DNA from: Desulfatirhabdium sp964549995
GTDB lineage: Bacteria > Desulfobacterota > Desulfobacteria > Desulfobacterales > Desulfatirhabdiaceae
Direction: 5' to 3'
DNA: 16,390 nucleotides
Assembly (NCBI GenBank): GCA_964549995.1
Contig: CAZJXF010000079.1
Span: 1-16,390, forward strand
Below are positions 1 through 8,449 of the stretch, one piece after another (position 1 is the stretch's first letter; every line of letters begins with the position of its first letter). The translations under genes were made by a program, and so were the position numbers. The notes under the pieces are model-generated. The model saw nothing but the letters and a program-made list of their open reading frames with translations. It ran no database searches and was not told the DNA's origin.

Positions 1-88
1 GGGCTGCTGAGTTTTTCCGCTGCGCAAGCAAAATGCACCCGCTCTCCTGCGGGTTCAACAAGAGCATCTGACTTTTTGCGAGGCCATC
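1..88 (-). repeat. Intergenic repeat, copy 1 (inverted relative to copies 2 and 3)
   Basis: The reverse complement of 4-88 aligns without gaps to 16306-16390, with about 80 of 85 positions identical. It also aligns to 9864-9939 with about 3 differences over 75 bases. A perfect 6-bp stem (acccgc / gcgggt, 37-42 and 49-54) encloses a six-base loop. The outer end is the shared motif 'gactttttgcgaggccatc' (70-88). It lies downstream of the ABC permease operon and runs off the left end of the window. No coding capacity is seen. It is best described as a REP- or MITE-like dispersed repeat; its mobility is not shown. Confidence 0.85.
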
Positions 89-98
89 AAAGATGAAT

Positions 99-118
99 GA
101 GAAATCCAACCATTTCTC
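99..118 (-). terminator. Hairpin downstream of the ABC operon, possible weak terminator
   Basis: A perfect 7-bp inverted repeat, gagaaat / atttctc, encloses a six-base loop. It sits about 85 bases past the stop codon of the permease gene. The stem is AT-rich and the minus-strand sequence after it (attcatctt) is only moderately T-rich, so termination is a guess. Read on the plus strand it is followed by gtttt, so it could equally stop transcripts coming from the left. Confidence 0.3.
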
Positions 119-201
119 GTTTTCGCAGTGGCCGCAGCTTTTATCACGACCCGTCGAAAAAGTCAATTCGGGCGGTTTCTGAAACAGCCGCAGTCAACCA
201 C

Positions 202-3200
202 CTATCCGACGACATTCCCCGGCAGCCATTGCGTTTCGAGACGCTGTTCGTAGAGACGATGTTCCTCACTGCTGAGCGACCGCCAGACCAGCAGCTGTTT
301 TCGAAGTCCGTGCAGAAAGGCATGGTTGATCCGCATCCAGGCATTCACCTCTCCCGATTTTCGGATCAGGTTGATGTGAATCTGCAGATACCCCGGGTCT
401 TCCGGTGCATGACAGAAACGGATTTCCACATCCTGCATGATCCCGAAGTCGAAGGGCGCAAGCCATACATGGGTGTTGAGCACAATGCACGGCGACATGC
501 AGCACTGTGCTCCGACGCACCGGTGCGTCCGGTGAACCATGCTGGCCGGTGTGGGACACACGGCCGAAAACCCCATCTCGCCAGTGGAAAACATCCCATG
601 GGACACATCCCGGTAGGCGTCGAAATAGGATGCGATGAACCCGACAATGCTCCGGTGCTCCTCGTACTTCATCAAAAAGGGCAGATCCACCTCGAGCCGG
701 TTGCCGACCGCAGGCGGAAGGCTCCAGGAACGATTCACATCCGGAATGGCGATCTGGGAGGCGACCCGCGCCGGATAGAGCGCCGAAACCACCACAACCA
801 CCATCACGAGCATCATCGCAGCCACGCCGGCTAAAGAGGAATAATTGACGGTGATACCGGCCCAAAGGCTTGTTTTCGATAGGATACCGGCACTGGTCTG
901 TGCAATCAGATAGCCGACGACACCGCTCAACACGGCGAAAGCCATGGCTTCAGCGATGAACAGAAATCCGACATGGGTGGGCGCCAAGCCGACCGAGGTG
1001 TATACGGCAATTTCCCGCTTTCGCTCGTAGACGCTGCTGATCATCGTATTCAAAACGATGCAGATCGATATGATCATGGGGATCAGGATGTTGGGAACGC
1101 CGCTGTAATTCAGGGCATCGGCTGCATGATAGAGGTGAACCCCGTCGGCGCCACCGCTCAAGAGCAACAGCCCGAACCGATCGCTCAAATCCCGCATCAC
1201 CGAATCATCGATAGCCGAAGCACCCGCTCGCACGGATACGGCCTTGAGTTTTCCACCGGCAGCCATCAGGGTCCGATAGGGGAAAATCACCGTCAGGGAG
1301 GCCGGAATATGGGTGTAGCGGCTTTGGAAACTCCGGACCTCTTCCCCCGATTCCATCGCCTCCATTTCGGCTTCGCTCATTTCTTCCGGCTGCTCCCTCG
1401 GAAAAATCACCGGCGTCCAAGGCTCGCCGTCCAAATCGGTCCATCGCTCGAAGGCAGCCTCGGAAAAGACGCCTTTTACATCGAAGACCATTCCCCAAAT
1501 CACCACACTGCTGCCTTGAGGCCGGTTCGCACGGATCCCCAATTCCGAGGCCGTTCTCTCGGAAATCAGGACGGCCTGTCGATCCCCTGCTTCAAACCAC
1601 CTACCGCCGACGAGTATTTCCGCCATCCGCTCGGAAGGCAGAGCCTGTTCCGAAAGACCGATCGCCGCCTGGGCTTCGAAAACACGATCCCGACTCGTCA
1701 CCGGAATGCGAAGGGCCCGGGTACGGTCCTGTCCCTCCAGCCAGATTCGAGGAGAAACCATTCGATCGTTTCCGCCGAAAGCGGCTTCCAACACCGGAAG
1801 ACAGCTCTGGGGCAGATCCTGCCATCCCGGAACCTTGGCCATCATCCCCGAATAGGGGGAGTGGTCCGCCACCCGAACCCGATGGTAGAGCCGGACCGAC
1901 TTGGCGGTCGTGAAACTCATGATGGTGAATGTCAGGATGACGAGGGTGATGCAGGTCAGGGCCGTTCGGATGGGCCTTCTTCTCAGATTGCTCACCCCCA
2001 GCAGAAAGGCGGCGGCAAAGGCCTTCCAACGGCTGAGATCGGCGTTCAGGTGGGAGGAAGCCTTTTTCTGAAACCGGGTCATTTCCGCCTCGAACCGTAC
2101 GAAGAGGATCACGGTAACCATAGCCGACATGCCGATGATGAAAAAGGCGAGAATCACCACAACCGGGCTGTAGGCCAGCCGGAAAGCCGGATGCACCAGG
2201 TAGACCACGCCGATCAAAACGATCAGGATCGCAAGGAACGCCAAGATGCGGTAGTAGATGTTCACGAGCCCCAACACCAGCCGCTCGAGGCAGAAGGCGA
2301 AGGGGACGAAAAGGGCGATGTAGAAGAGCACACCAAAGAGAACATCTTTCTGGGTCTTTTCGACATCGTCATAGACGCGAGCGGCAAGCGACCAGGCCGC
2401 TGTGGCCGCGCCCAGAAAGCGGTCATAGGTCTTGCTCTGAAGGGCGTCTTTCGCCTCCGCAAGGGCCCGCTTGCCTTCCATTCGCATCCGATCGATCTGA
2501 TCGCTGACGATACCGTGAGACCGCAGGTTGTCGATGCGCGGCTCCAGAAGCGCCCACATATCCTCGGCCGTCCGAAATGCCGTCATGGAAATGGTCGGCC
2601 AATCATCGATCCGGTATCCGACACCTTCGGGATGCTGGGCATCGGCATGGGTCAAGATGCATTTCTTTCGGATGATGGAGTCCGAAAGCAACACCTTCAG
2701 CCGGGTCCCCGGTTCGAGAAACACCGAAGTCAGCACACTGGATCGGGTATCGATGCGGCTGAACCAGTATTTGAGCGGCGAAGCCTCGCGGCGGGCATCC
2801 AACAGTTGGATCCGGGTCAAATAATGGAAATTGCGCGGGTCGAGCAGGTTGAACAAAGTCGTCTGACGACAGCCGAACATGACAAGATCCGTTTGCATGT
2901 TCAGCCGGTCCATCTTGATGCGGTATGCGTTTTTTCCGGTCTTCTCCTTGTCGACGGCCCACAGCACTCGACCATCTACAGGATCGAACCGATACCCTTC
3001 GAGAATCACCTTGTCGAGCACATGCCGCTTGTCGGCCACTCCGTGCAGGGAAAAAGCACCCGTGGCATCCACCATGGCATGAATACGGGTAAGCCCCTGA
3101 AAGGCCAGAATGACGCTTCCAGGAGCCGGCTGATCCGGGAAAAGCTCACCGTGTCGGATGAACTTCGCCTGTCCCCGAACCGAGGCAAATCCGTTTTGCG

Positions 3201-5043
3201 GAAGCTCTTCCCCGTGCAGGGCCGGTGCATCCAAAAGAGACAGCAGCAGATGGACGATTTCATCGGCCTGTCGCCGAGCGAACTCCCAGTCGACATACCC
3301 GGGAATGTCTTCCGGTGTTCCCCAACGGAACCGGACATCCGAAACGGTGGCAAGGCTTACCCCCAGATATCCGGCCAGAGCACTCACTTCTCCGCCCAAA
3401 GCCGGTCGATCCGGTAAATATCCCTGCCTGGAGACGAGCCGTTCGGGTCTCAACGTATCCTGATAGAGCGTCAAGCCGAGACGAGCCGCATCAGTGCGCA
3501 TCCGTTCATCGATCGTCTGATAGACGGCACTACGGTTGATCTGGGACTTGAGCGGATAATGGTAGCCTTGGTTGAAAGCTCCGAATCCCATGCCGTGACT
3601 CGACAGATGCAGCGATATGACGGCTGCCACCTCTCGTGCGTTCACGAAGGAGCGGGTATCCTGACTCGAATCGACGATGCGCTGCCGGAGCATTGCATCC
3701 GCCAGAACAGCCCGCTGACGTTGAAGCACCTGGGGCAGCAAACTTCGGACCAGGGCCTTTTCGGCATCGTCCATGTCCGCAATCCCCTGCCGCCAACCGG
3801 TCTGACGCAATTTCAGACGTTCTTCGGCCAGCAGACGAATGGTTTCGTCCGATCCGCCTCCTTCCAGCCGAAGCCGCATGAGCTCCCGTGAAATCGTATC
3901 GACCCGGGTCTTGATCTCTTCGGAGACAGCCTGCTGCACCAAAACCGCCTCGGCCGGATCGTCCGGGGCCGCCAGATCGCCCTCCGATTCCATCATCCGC
4001 CGGATCGATGCAACGGTTTTCTTTGTGTCCCGAACCATATCCCGGGCAGCCTTCTTTTCGCTGCGCAGCGATTTGGGGGAGGCTCGGACACTCCAGATGA
4101 ATTCCCGCATCCCGGCAAGCCCCTGGCTGTGACCGCTGGTGGCCACCAAAAGGACCGATCGGGCAGGTGGTACCCGCTTCAACGTCCTTGCCAGCTCGAG
4201 AAGCGTTGCAATGCCGATGGCTTCGTCGGCTCCGGGGGAGAGACCAGCGATATGGGCCGTGCTATCGTAAAACGCCTCGACAATGACAAGCTCCTCCGAA
4301 AGCCGGTCGTCCGCTCCCGGAACGAGGCAGTAAATGTTTTCCGCAGTGACCGGTTTCCAGGATTCGCTGTTGTGGAGCGTCACGGCAGGAAGAACGATCC
4401 CATCAGGAACCTCTTCATAGGCTCCGAAAAGGGATCTTGCCTCAGCGGTCGTCAGCCAGAAGCGGGGAAAATGAAAGGGGGTGAGCTCGATCTTGTCTTC
4501 GAACACGAACCTTCCCCCGGTACCTTCGGAGACATAGATGACGGCCCTCGCCCCCAGATCGGCAGCTTGAATCCAAGAGGAGCCCGAGTCGAGATGCATC
4601 AAAAGGATGGCTCCCTCGATCGGTTTTCCGTTCATCTGAGAAAGATCGCCCCGGCCGACATACACCAGAGGGCCGGTGAGACCTTCCGGACCGATGGCCT
4701 GGGGGGTGATGACGTTGCCGTGAAAAACGTGGAGGGGATGGGATCGGGCGGTTTCGGGAATGAACAGTCGGCACTCTTCGTGGAGAAGGACTGGAAGCGC
4801 ATAGCGGTGGACGCCGATTTCCCGATGCCCTGCCGCCTCGAAACGGGTTTGGATGTAGGCCGAAGCCTTCTCGCATCCGGGCGTTCCCGTGCTTCGATCC
4901 TGAAGCCCGGAAAAGAAGAGGACATCGGCCTGAAAATCGCTGACATCTGCAGCGGCCCCGACGCTTCCGGAAAAAGGCATGGTCCAGGCGAAAAAAAGGA
5001 GCACAAGCTGCACAAATGGCCGGGGTTTTCGGTGCAGCCGCAT
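202..5043 (-). CDS. FtsX/MacB-type ABC transporter permease fused to a degenerate M28 peptidase-like domain
   Basis: A 1613-residue permease, far longer than the usual 400 (FtsX, LolC) or 650 (MacB). Residues 1-31 look like a signal peptide. About 100-200 resembles a PA (protease-associated) domain. About 250-320 and 466-570 match the M28 aminopeptidase fold, but zinc residues are replaced (F258, H305, S306, H479; only D273 kept). A helical, charged insert lies at 320-465 and a CarboxypepD_reg-like beta domain at 615-690. Membrane segments lie near 901-920, 932-951, 959-984 and 1024-1046. A MacB-type periplasmic region (about 1050-1310) and three more segments (1316-1337, 1357-1383, 1402-1424) complete the FtsX core. 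The last 180 residues are soluble and Cys/His-rich. It starts 2 bp after the ATPase stop, with ggaaag upstream as ribosome site. With the ATPase it should form an inner-membrane export or mechanotransmission complex, probably as a dimer. The substrate is unknown. Confidence 0.85.
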   Translation of the reverse strand: MRLHRKPRPFVQLVLLFFAWTMPFSGSVGAAADVSDFQADVLFFSGLQDRSTGTPGCEKASAYIQTRFEAAGHREIGVHRYALPVLLHEECRLFIPETARSHPLHVFHGNVITPQAIGPEGLTGPLVYVGRGDLSQMNGKPIEGAILLMHLDSGSSWIQAADLGARAVIYVSEGTGGRFVFEDKIELTPFHFPRFWLTTAEARSLFGAYEEVPDGIVLPAVTLHNSESWKPVTAENIYCLVPGADDRLSEELVIVEAFYDSTAHIAGLSPGADEAIGIATLLELARTLKRVPPARSVLLVATSGHSQGLAGMREFIWSVRASPKSLRSEKKAARDMVRDTKKTVASIRRMMESEGDLAAPDDPAEAVLVQQAVSEEIKTRVDTISRELMRLRLEGGGSDETIRLLAEERLKLRQTGWRQGIADMDDAEKALVRSLLPQVLQRQRAVLADAMLRQRIVDSSQDTRSFVNAREVAAVISLHLSSHGMGFGAFNQGYHYPLKSQINRSAVYQTIDERMRTDAARLGLTLYQDTLRPERLVSRQGYLPDRPALGGEVSALAGYLGVSLATVSDVRFRWGTPEDIPGYVDWEFARRQADEIVHLLLSLLDAPALHGEELPQNGFASVRGQAKFIRHGELFPDQPAPGSVILAFQGLTRIHAMVDATGAFSLHGVADKRHVLDKVILEGYRFDPVDGRVLWAVDKEKTGKNAYRIKMDRLNMQTDLVMFGCRQTTLFNLLDPRNFHYLTRIQLLDARREASPLKYWFSRIDTRSSVLTSVFLEPGTRLKVLLSDSIIRKKCILTHADAQHPEGVGYRIDDWPTISMTAFRTAEDMWALLEPRIDNLRSHGIVSDQIDRMRMEGKRALAEAKDALQSKTYDRFLGAATAAWSLAARVYDDVEKTQKDVLFGVLFYIALFVPFAFCLERLVLGLVNIYYRILAFLAILIVLIGVVYLVHPAFRLAYSPVVVILAFFIIGMSAMVTVILFVRFEAEMTRFQKKASSHLNADLSRWKAFAAAFLLGVSNLRRRPIRTALTCITLVILTFTIMSFTTAKSVRLYHRVRVADHSPYSGMMAKVPGWQDLPQSCLPVLEAAFGGNDRMVSPRIWLEGQDRTRALRIPVTSRDRVFEAQAAIGLSEQALPSERMAEILVGGRWFEAGDRQAVLISERTASELGIRANRPQGSSVVIWGMVFDVKGVFSEAAFERWTDLDGEPWTPVIFPREQPEEMSEAEMEAMESGEEVRSFQSRYTHIPASLTVIFPYRTLMAAGGKLKAVSVRAGASAIDDSVMRDLSDRFGLLLLSGGADGVHLYHAADALNYSGVPNILIPMIISICIVLNTMISSVYERKREIAVYTSVGLAPTHVGFLFIAEAMAFAVLSGVVGYLIAQTSAGILSKTSLWAGITVNYSSLAGVAAMMLVMVVVVVSALYPARVASQIAIPDVNRSWSLPPAVGNRLEVDLPFLMKYEEHRSIVGFIASYFDAYRDVSHGMFSTGEMGFSAVCPTPASMVHRTHRCVGAQCCMSPCIVLNTHVWLAPFDFGIMQDVEIRFCHAPEDPGYLQIHINLIRKSGEVNAWMRINHAFLHGLRKQLLVWRSLSSEEHRLYEQRLETQWLPGNVVG

Positions 5044-5045
5044 GA

Positions 5046-5804
5046 TCAGGCTTTCCGCACCGTATCGATCTGACCGACTGAAATGTTCAGATCGTCCCGG
5101 TTCTCGATACGGTCTACCAGCCCGTCCCGAATCCAGATCACCTGATCCGATACATTGAGCATCTTGATGTCGTGGGTGGCGGAAATCACCGTAACGCCTC
5201 TTTCCTTACTGAGGGTCTTGAGCAGGGTGATGATCTGCTCCCCGGTAGCAAGATCGAGGTTTCCGGTGGGTTCGTCCGCCAGAATGATCACCGGATCGTT
5301 GGCGAGCGCCCGGGCGATGGCCACCCGCTGCTGCTGCCCCCCCGAAAGTTCGAAAGGCTTGTGGTTAAACCGCTCCCCAAGGCCGACCAGATCGAGCAGC
5401 ATCCGCCCCTTCTGCACGGCATCGTCTTCGTTCATGCCTGCAAAGATCATCGGCAGGGTGACATTTTCGATGGCCGTCATCACCTGAATGATATTGAAGG
5501 TCTGAAAGATATAGCCGATCTTGCGACAGCGCAGCCAGGCCAGTTCATAGGCATCGAGCTGGGCGATGTCGACCTCGTCGATGAAGACCCTGCCCGTAGT
5601 CGGTTTGTCGAGCCCTCCGATCATGTTGAACAGGGTGGTCTTACCCGAACCAGAGGGACCCATGATGGAAATGTAGTGGCCTGCTGCGATGTCGAGATGG
5701 ATCCCCTTCAATGCCTGAACCTCGACCTTGCCGAGCTTGAAGGTCTTGGTGACATCGGAGACGCGGACGATGTTGCGAACGGGTTCGCTCAGCTGATCTG
5801 GCAT
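5046..5804 (-). CDS. ABC transporter ATP-binding protein, LolD/MacB family
   Basis: A 252-residue cytoplasmic ATPase of the LolD/MacB/FtsE type that powers FtsX-fold permeases. All nucleotide-binding parts are intact: Walker A GPSGSGKT (49-56), Q-loop around Q101, signature LSGGQ (153-157), Walker B VIILADEP with catalytic E178, the D-loop GNLD, and the H-switch in SATHD. The start ATG lies inside the end of cinA (16-bp overlap), with a cgaagg ribosome site. The stop is 2 bp before the giant permease, so the two are surely co-translated and form one transporter. No membrane-fusion protein or outer-membrane partner is encoded nearby, which argues against a complete MacAB-TolC pump. The family assignment is firm, the substrate is not known, and I therefore give no gene symbol. 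Confidence 0.93.
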   Translation of the reverse strand: MPDQLSEPVRNIVRVSDVTKTFKLGKVEVQALKGIHLDIAAGHYISIMGPSGSGKTTLFNMIGGLDKPTTGRVFIDEVDIAQLDAYELAWLRCRKIGYIFQTFNIIQVMTAIENVTLPMIFAGMNEDDAVQKGRMLLDLVGLGERFNHKPFELSGGQQQRVAIARALANDPVIILADEPTGNLDLATGEQIITLLKTLSKERGVTVISATHDIKMLNVSDQVIWIRDGLVDRIENRDDLNISVGQIDTVRKA

Positions 5805-7042
5805 AGTGTCCTTCGCAGCATTTCAAGGGCGGTCATGGCGAACATCTGTTTGTTCGCCTCACGGTTGGCATACCGGAACTGGAAGGACCGGGCGGATGTC
5901 CCTTCGGGGGTCGACACGCCGATCCATACGAGACCGACCGGCTTTTCAGGCGTTCCGCCGTCGGGACCGGCAATCCCGCTGGTGGCAAGCCCATAGTCGG
6001 CACCCGACATCCGGCGAACGCCGTCGGCCATTTCCCGAACGACAGCCTCGGAAACGGCCCCGTGCTGGAAAATGGTTTCGGGAGATACGCCGAGCAGACG
6101 GATCTTAGCCTCGTTCGCATAGGTTACCGCAGCCGACAGAAAATATCGAGAGCTTCCGGCGACATTGGTGACCCAATGGGAAATCAGTCCGCCCGTGCAG
6201 CTTTCGGCGATGGCCAGAGTCGCCCTCCGCTCCAAGAGCAGCCGACCGATCACCTCCGGCATCGATTCCCCTCGATCCGAAAAGACGCGGCCGTTCATTC
6301 GGGCCTTGACCCATTCGGCGGCCTCCCGACTACGGGCTTCGAGCTTGCGGCGATCCGGGCCTTCGAGATAGAATTTGATCTGCACTTCCGGAAATCGGGC
6401 ACGATATCCCAGGCGGATTTCGGGGAAGGCCGCCTCGAATCCGGTGAGTTTTTCCGCAGTCATCGACTCGCCGTATCCAAAGCTCGACAGGGTAGTCACC
6501 ATCCGTACCGGCCGCTGACCTGAACCGATCAAAGAGTCGATCGTCGGCAGAACGCTTTCCCGAAGCATACGCTTCATTTCCAGCGGAACCCCGGGCAGAA
6601 AAAAACACCGACATTGACCGATGGTCAGTTGAAAGCCGGGGGCGGACCCGATCGGGTTGTCGATCCGTAAGGCGGATTCGGGTAGCAGAGCCTGCTTGCG
6701 GTTGTTGTCTCCCATGGGCCTTCCGATGCGATCGAAAAAGGCCTCGATCTGGCGGAGGGCTTCCGGGTCGAGTATCAGGGAAACCTTTGCCGCACGGGCG
6801 GCGGCTTCGGCGGACAGATCGTCGGATGTCGGCCCAAGCCCGCCGGTTACAACGGCGATATCCGCACGCGATCCGATTTCCTGCAGAACAGCCGCAAGTT
6901 CTGACAGATCGTCCCCAACCGTGAGGTGCCTGGAGACCCGAACCCCCATGCCTTCCAATTCCTGAGCGATGTAGGCCGAGTTCGTATCCACCAGGGTACC
7001 GGTTCGGATTTCATCACCTGTCGAAAGAATTTCAGCGATCAT
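5789..7042 (-). CDS. cinA: CinA family protein (nicotinamide-nucleotide amidase / MoCF-domain protein)
   Basis: A 417-residue two-domain CinA. The N-terminal MoCF/COG1058 domain (about 1-170) has STGDEI at the start and GGLGPTSDD (67-75), the family's nucleotide-binding loop. The C-terminal CinA_C/PncC domain (about 255-415) has ESCTGG (280-285) with the presumed nucleophilic serine, and SGIAGPDGGTPEKPVG (355-370). Known members deamidate nicotinamide mononucleotide to recycle NAD, and the N-terminal domain can act as an ADP-ribose pyrophosphatase. The open frame continues 60 codons upstream, but that part does not resemble CinA, and family members begin with exactly this MIAEILSTGDE-type sequence, so I chose the ATG at 7042. 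No clear ribosome site precedes it. It overlaps the ATPase gene by 16 bp and probably leads that operon. Confidence 0.93.
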   Translation of the reverse strand: MIAEILSTGDEIRTGTLVDTNSAYIAQELEGMGVRVSRHLTVGDDLSELAAVLQEIGSRADIAVVTGGLGPTSDDLSAEAAARAAKVSLILDPEALRQIEAFFDRIGRPMGDNNRKQALLPESALRIDNPIGSAPGFQLTIGQCRCFFLPGVPLEMKRMLRESVLPTIDSLIGSGQRPVRMVTTLSSFGYGESMTAEKLTGFEAAFPEIRLGYRARFPEVQIKFYLEGPDRRKLEARSREAAEWVKARMNGRVFSDRGESMPEVIGRLLLERRATLAIAESCTGGLISHWVTNVAGSSRYFLSAAVTYANEAKIRLLGVSPETIFQHGAVSEAVVREMADGVRRMSGADYGLATSGIAGPDGGTPEKPVGLVWIGVSTPEGTSARSFQFRYANREANKQMFAMTALEMLRRTLCQIS

Positions 7043-7461
7043 ATCGGTGTTTTCTGCGTTTATGAGCCTGCAACAGGCCCCAATGCGCCCCAACCTGCCC
7101 TGCCCGCGAAATCGGTTCACCAGCAAAACCAAACCGCTACCTTCCGCAAGGTTTCCGCTTTCGCATGGGTCCTCAACAATTGTTCTTTGAAATACCACAG
7201 GATCAGTAAACATGCCAGCCATTTTGTATCTGTTTCCTTCGCACAGCCCTGGATTACGTTTCGCGGATTGCTTCTATACCAGGATGCACTGACGGGAAGG
7301 TACACAAAAGCAGGGTTCGTATCAGTTTCTCCTTAAAGAAGAAAACTTCGTAACGCTTCCGTTTGTCATGCTGCCCCTGTCATCAACACACTGACGATAT
7401 GGGCGTATTCATCTTTCGTTGTATCGAATAAACTCAGCCGACCGATTCGTAAGGGCTGGGC
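7043..7461. other. Intergenic stretch upstream of cinA, no supported gene
   Basis: About 420 bases between the cinA start and the first protein-like plus-strand frame. The short open frames present have weak starts (for example a GTG-initiated minus frame at 7305-7117) and no recognisable motif. A small hairpin, gcctg-ttg-caggc read on either strand, lies near 7066-7078, just upstream of the cinA start. The cinA promoter should be in this stretch, but I cannot point to convincing -35 and -10 boxes. Base composition shifts from GC-rich towards AT-rich at about 7330. Confidence 0.5.
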
Positions 7462-7822
7462 ATGTGGCTAGACTTCAACAAGGGGTCATTTGGAATACAA
7501 CGGCTTGTTATTCAATCAGATATGGCCTGGATACGCATGCCCTATCCAACGATCACCGGCGGCTTCAAACAAGTATCCGATGCACCTTCAAAAGGCGTAT
7601 CTCCCCTCTACTCAGGCTTGGAAATACCACAAAATCGAGGGTACGGCGTTTAGAAGAATTTATTCAAGAACTTACCTGATATATACCCGCCGCCTCATGA
7701 TGCTAAAGTTTTTTTCCCAAATGACGATACATATATCAGCAGGGAGCAATCAACTGGATGGTGGAAATGTGCTGGCTTTAAAATGGAAGAATACGATTTC
7801 TCACAAGTAAAAAGGAGGCAGT
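7462..7822 (+). pseudogene. Protein-like frame with one internal amber codon; possible degraded gene
   Basis: From the ATG at 7462 one frame reads 63 codons, meets TAG at 7651-7653, and then stays open past 7822. The translation on both sides of the stop has a protein-like composition: residues include PYPTITGGFKQVSDAPSKG before it and FFPNDDTYISREQSTGWWK after it. I recognise no family. The frame after the stop runs into the next gene in another register, so it has no clear own end. Readings: a pseudogene with a nonsense mutation, a real 63-residue protein followed by leader sequence, a recoded amber, or chance. The other two plus-strand frames here are also open for 80-100 codons, which weakens the case. 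Confidence 0.28.
7813..7818 (+). promoter_or_regulatory. Strong ribosome binding site for the secreted hypothetical protein
   Basis: A full aggagg lies 4 bases before the ATG at 7823. The spacing is slightly short, but this is the strongest Shine-Dalgarno match seen in the window. It fixes the start and shows that the plus-strand gene is a genuine translation unit. Confidence 0.75.
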
Positions 7823-8449
7823 ATGAAAAGGAGATTATGGATCATTTTGGTGTTTTTTTTCTTTGCTGTAGTGGGTATCCGCTCTGCAGATGCCAACGTA
7901 ACTCTAAGTTTCAATGCAAAAAGCAATACAACCGCCAACAAACTGATTTATACATCAAATTCGACAACAAAAACATTTGCATTGCCTTGGAAAGAAAAGG
8001 CCGTTTATAATGACGGTCAAGTCACTGCAACTGTAAAAACAGCCGTTCAGGGCGATTTAATTGTTAAAATGGACTTTATTGATTACACAACAAAGAATAT
8101 AGCAACATACTATTTTAAAAAGATAACCGAATCATTACCCTTAGGTGGTGTGGTAACATATATTACCCTTTTGCAGGAAGGGGATATGGATGATGAAGAA
8201 AACATCATTGATCCAAATAATATAAAAACCTTATATTTAGCAAAAAAACAACCAGCAAATACAACACTAACCTTGTTTGATTTTCAAACAAACATCAACA
8301 TGCCGGGTCAAGTGATAATTACTGCCATGCTTTTCGACGATATTGAATCAGATAAGCCTCAAATAATCGGTGTTGATATTCAAACAGTTTTATTCAATTA
8401 TCAAAGCTCTACCAATCCAACGCAGATATGGCTGGATCTGCTCAAATAG
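7823..8449 (+). CDS. Secreted protein of unknown function, AT-rich
   Basis: A 208-residue protein I do not recognise. It opens with a classic signal peptide: basic MKRR, a hydrophobic core rich in Phe and Val to about residue 18, and a likely cleavage site after ADA near residue 25. The mature part is rich in Thr, Asn, Ile and Lys with alternating hydrophobic residues, suggesting a beta-rich fold. It has no cysteine, so it is neither a lipoprotein nor disulfide-bonded. Sampled stretches are about 33% G+C against about 57% in neighbouring genes, and codon use is strongly A/T-ending. It is the only confident gene on the plus strand and is convergent with pgsA. The composition and position point to acquisition by transfer. 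Periplasmic or extracellular location is inferred from the signal peptide. Confidence 0.8.
   Translation: MKRRLWIILVFFFFAVVGIRSADANVTLSFNAKSNTTANKLIYTSNSTTKTFALPWKEKAVYNDGQVTATVKTAVQGDLIVKMDFIDYTTKNIATYYFKKITESLPLGGVVTYITLLQEGDMDDEENIIDPNNIKTLYLAKKQPANTTLTLFDFQTNINMPGQVIITAMLFDDIESDKPQIIGVDIQTVLFNYQSSTNPTQIWLDLLK

Noticed and set aside
44..60. A gggttcaac sequence resembling a tRNA T-loop
   Set aside because: No acceptor, D or anticodon arms can be drawn around it, and it belongs to the variable part of the dispersed repeat.
97..834. Plus-strand frame ending in a histidine-rich tail that might look like a metal-binding protein
   Set aside because: The His run is the antisense reading of the Val-rich last membrane segment of the permease.
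973..3417. An 814-codon open frame on the plus strand opposite the permease gene
   Set aside because: It is antisense to a well-supported gene, rich in His, Arg, Gly and Pro as expected for a mirror frame of GC-rich coding DNA, and has no recognisable domain.
7043..7222. A 60-residue N-terminal extension of CinA
   Set aside because: It does not resemble CinA, the family starts at the internal Met at 7042, and the extra frame has no ribosome site.
7187..7631. A repeated gaaataccaca (7188 and 7621 areas) as possible direct repeats flanking an insertion
   Set aside because: Only about 11 bases match and the positions do not bound the AT-rich segment; chance similarity is likely.
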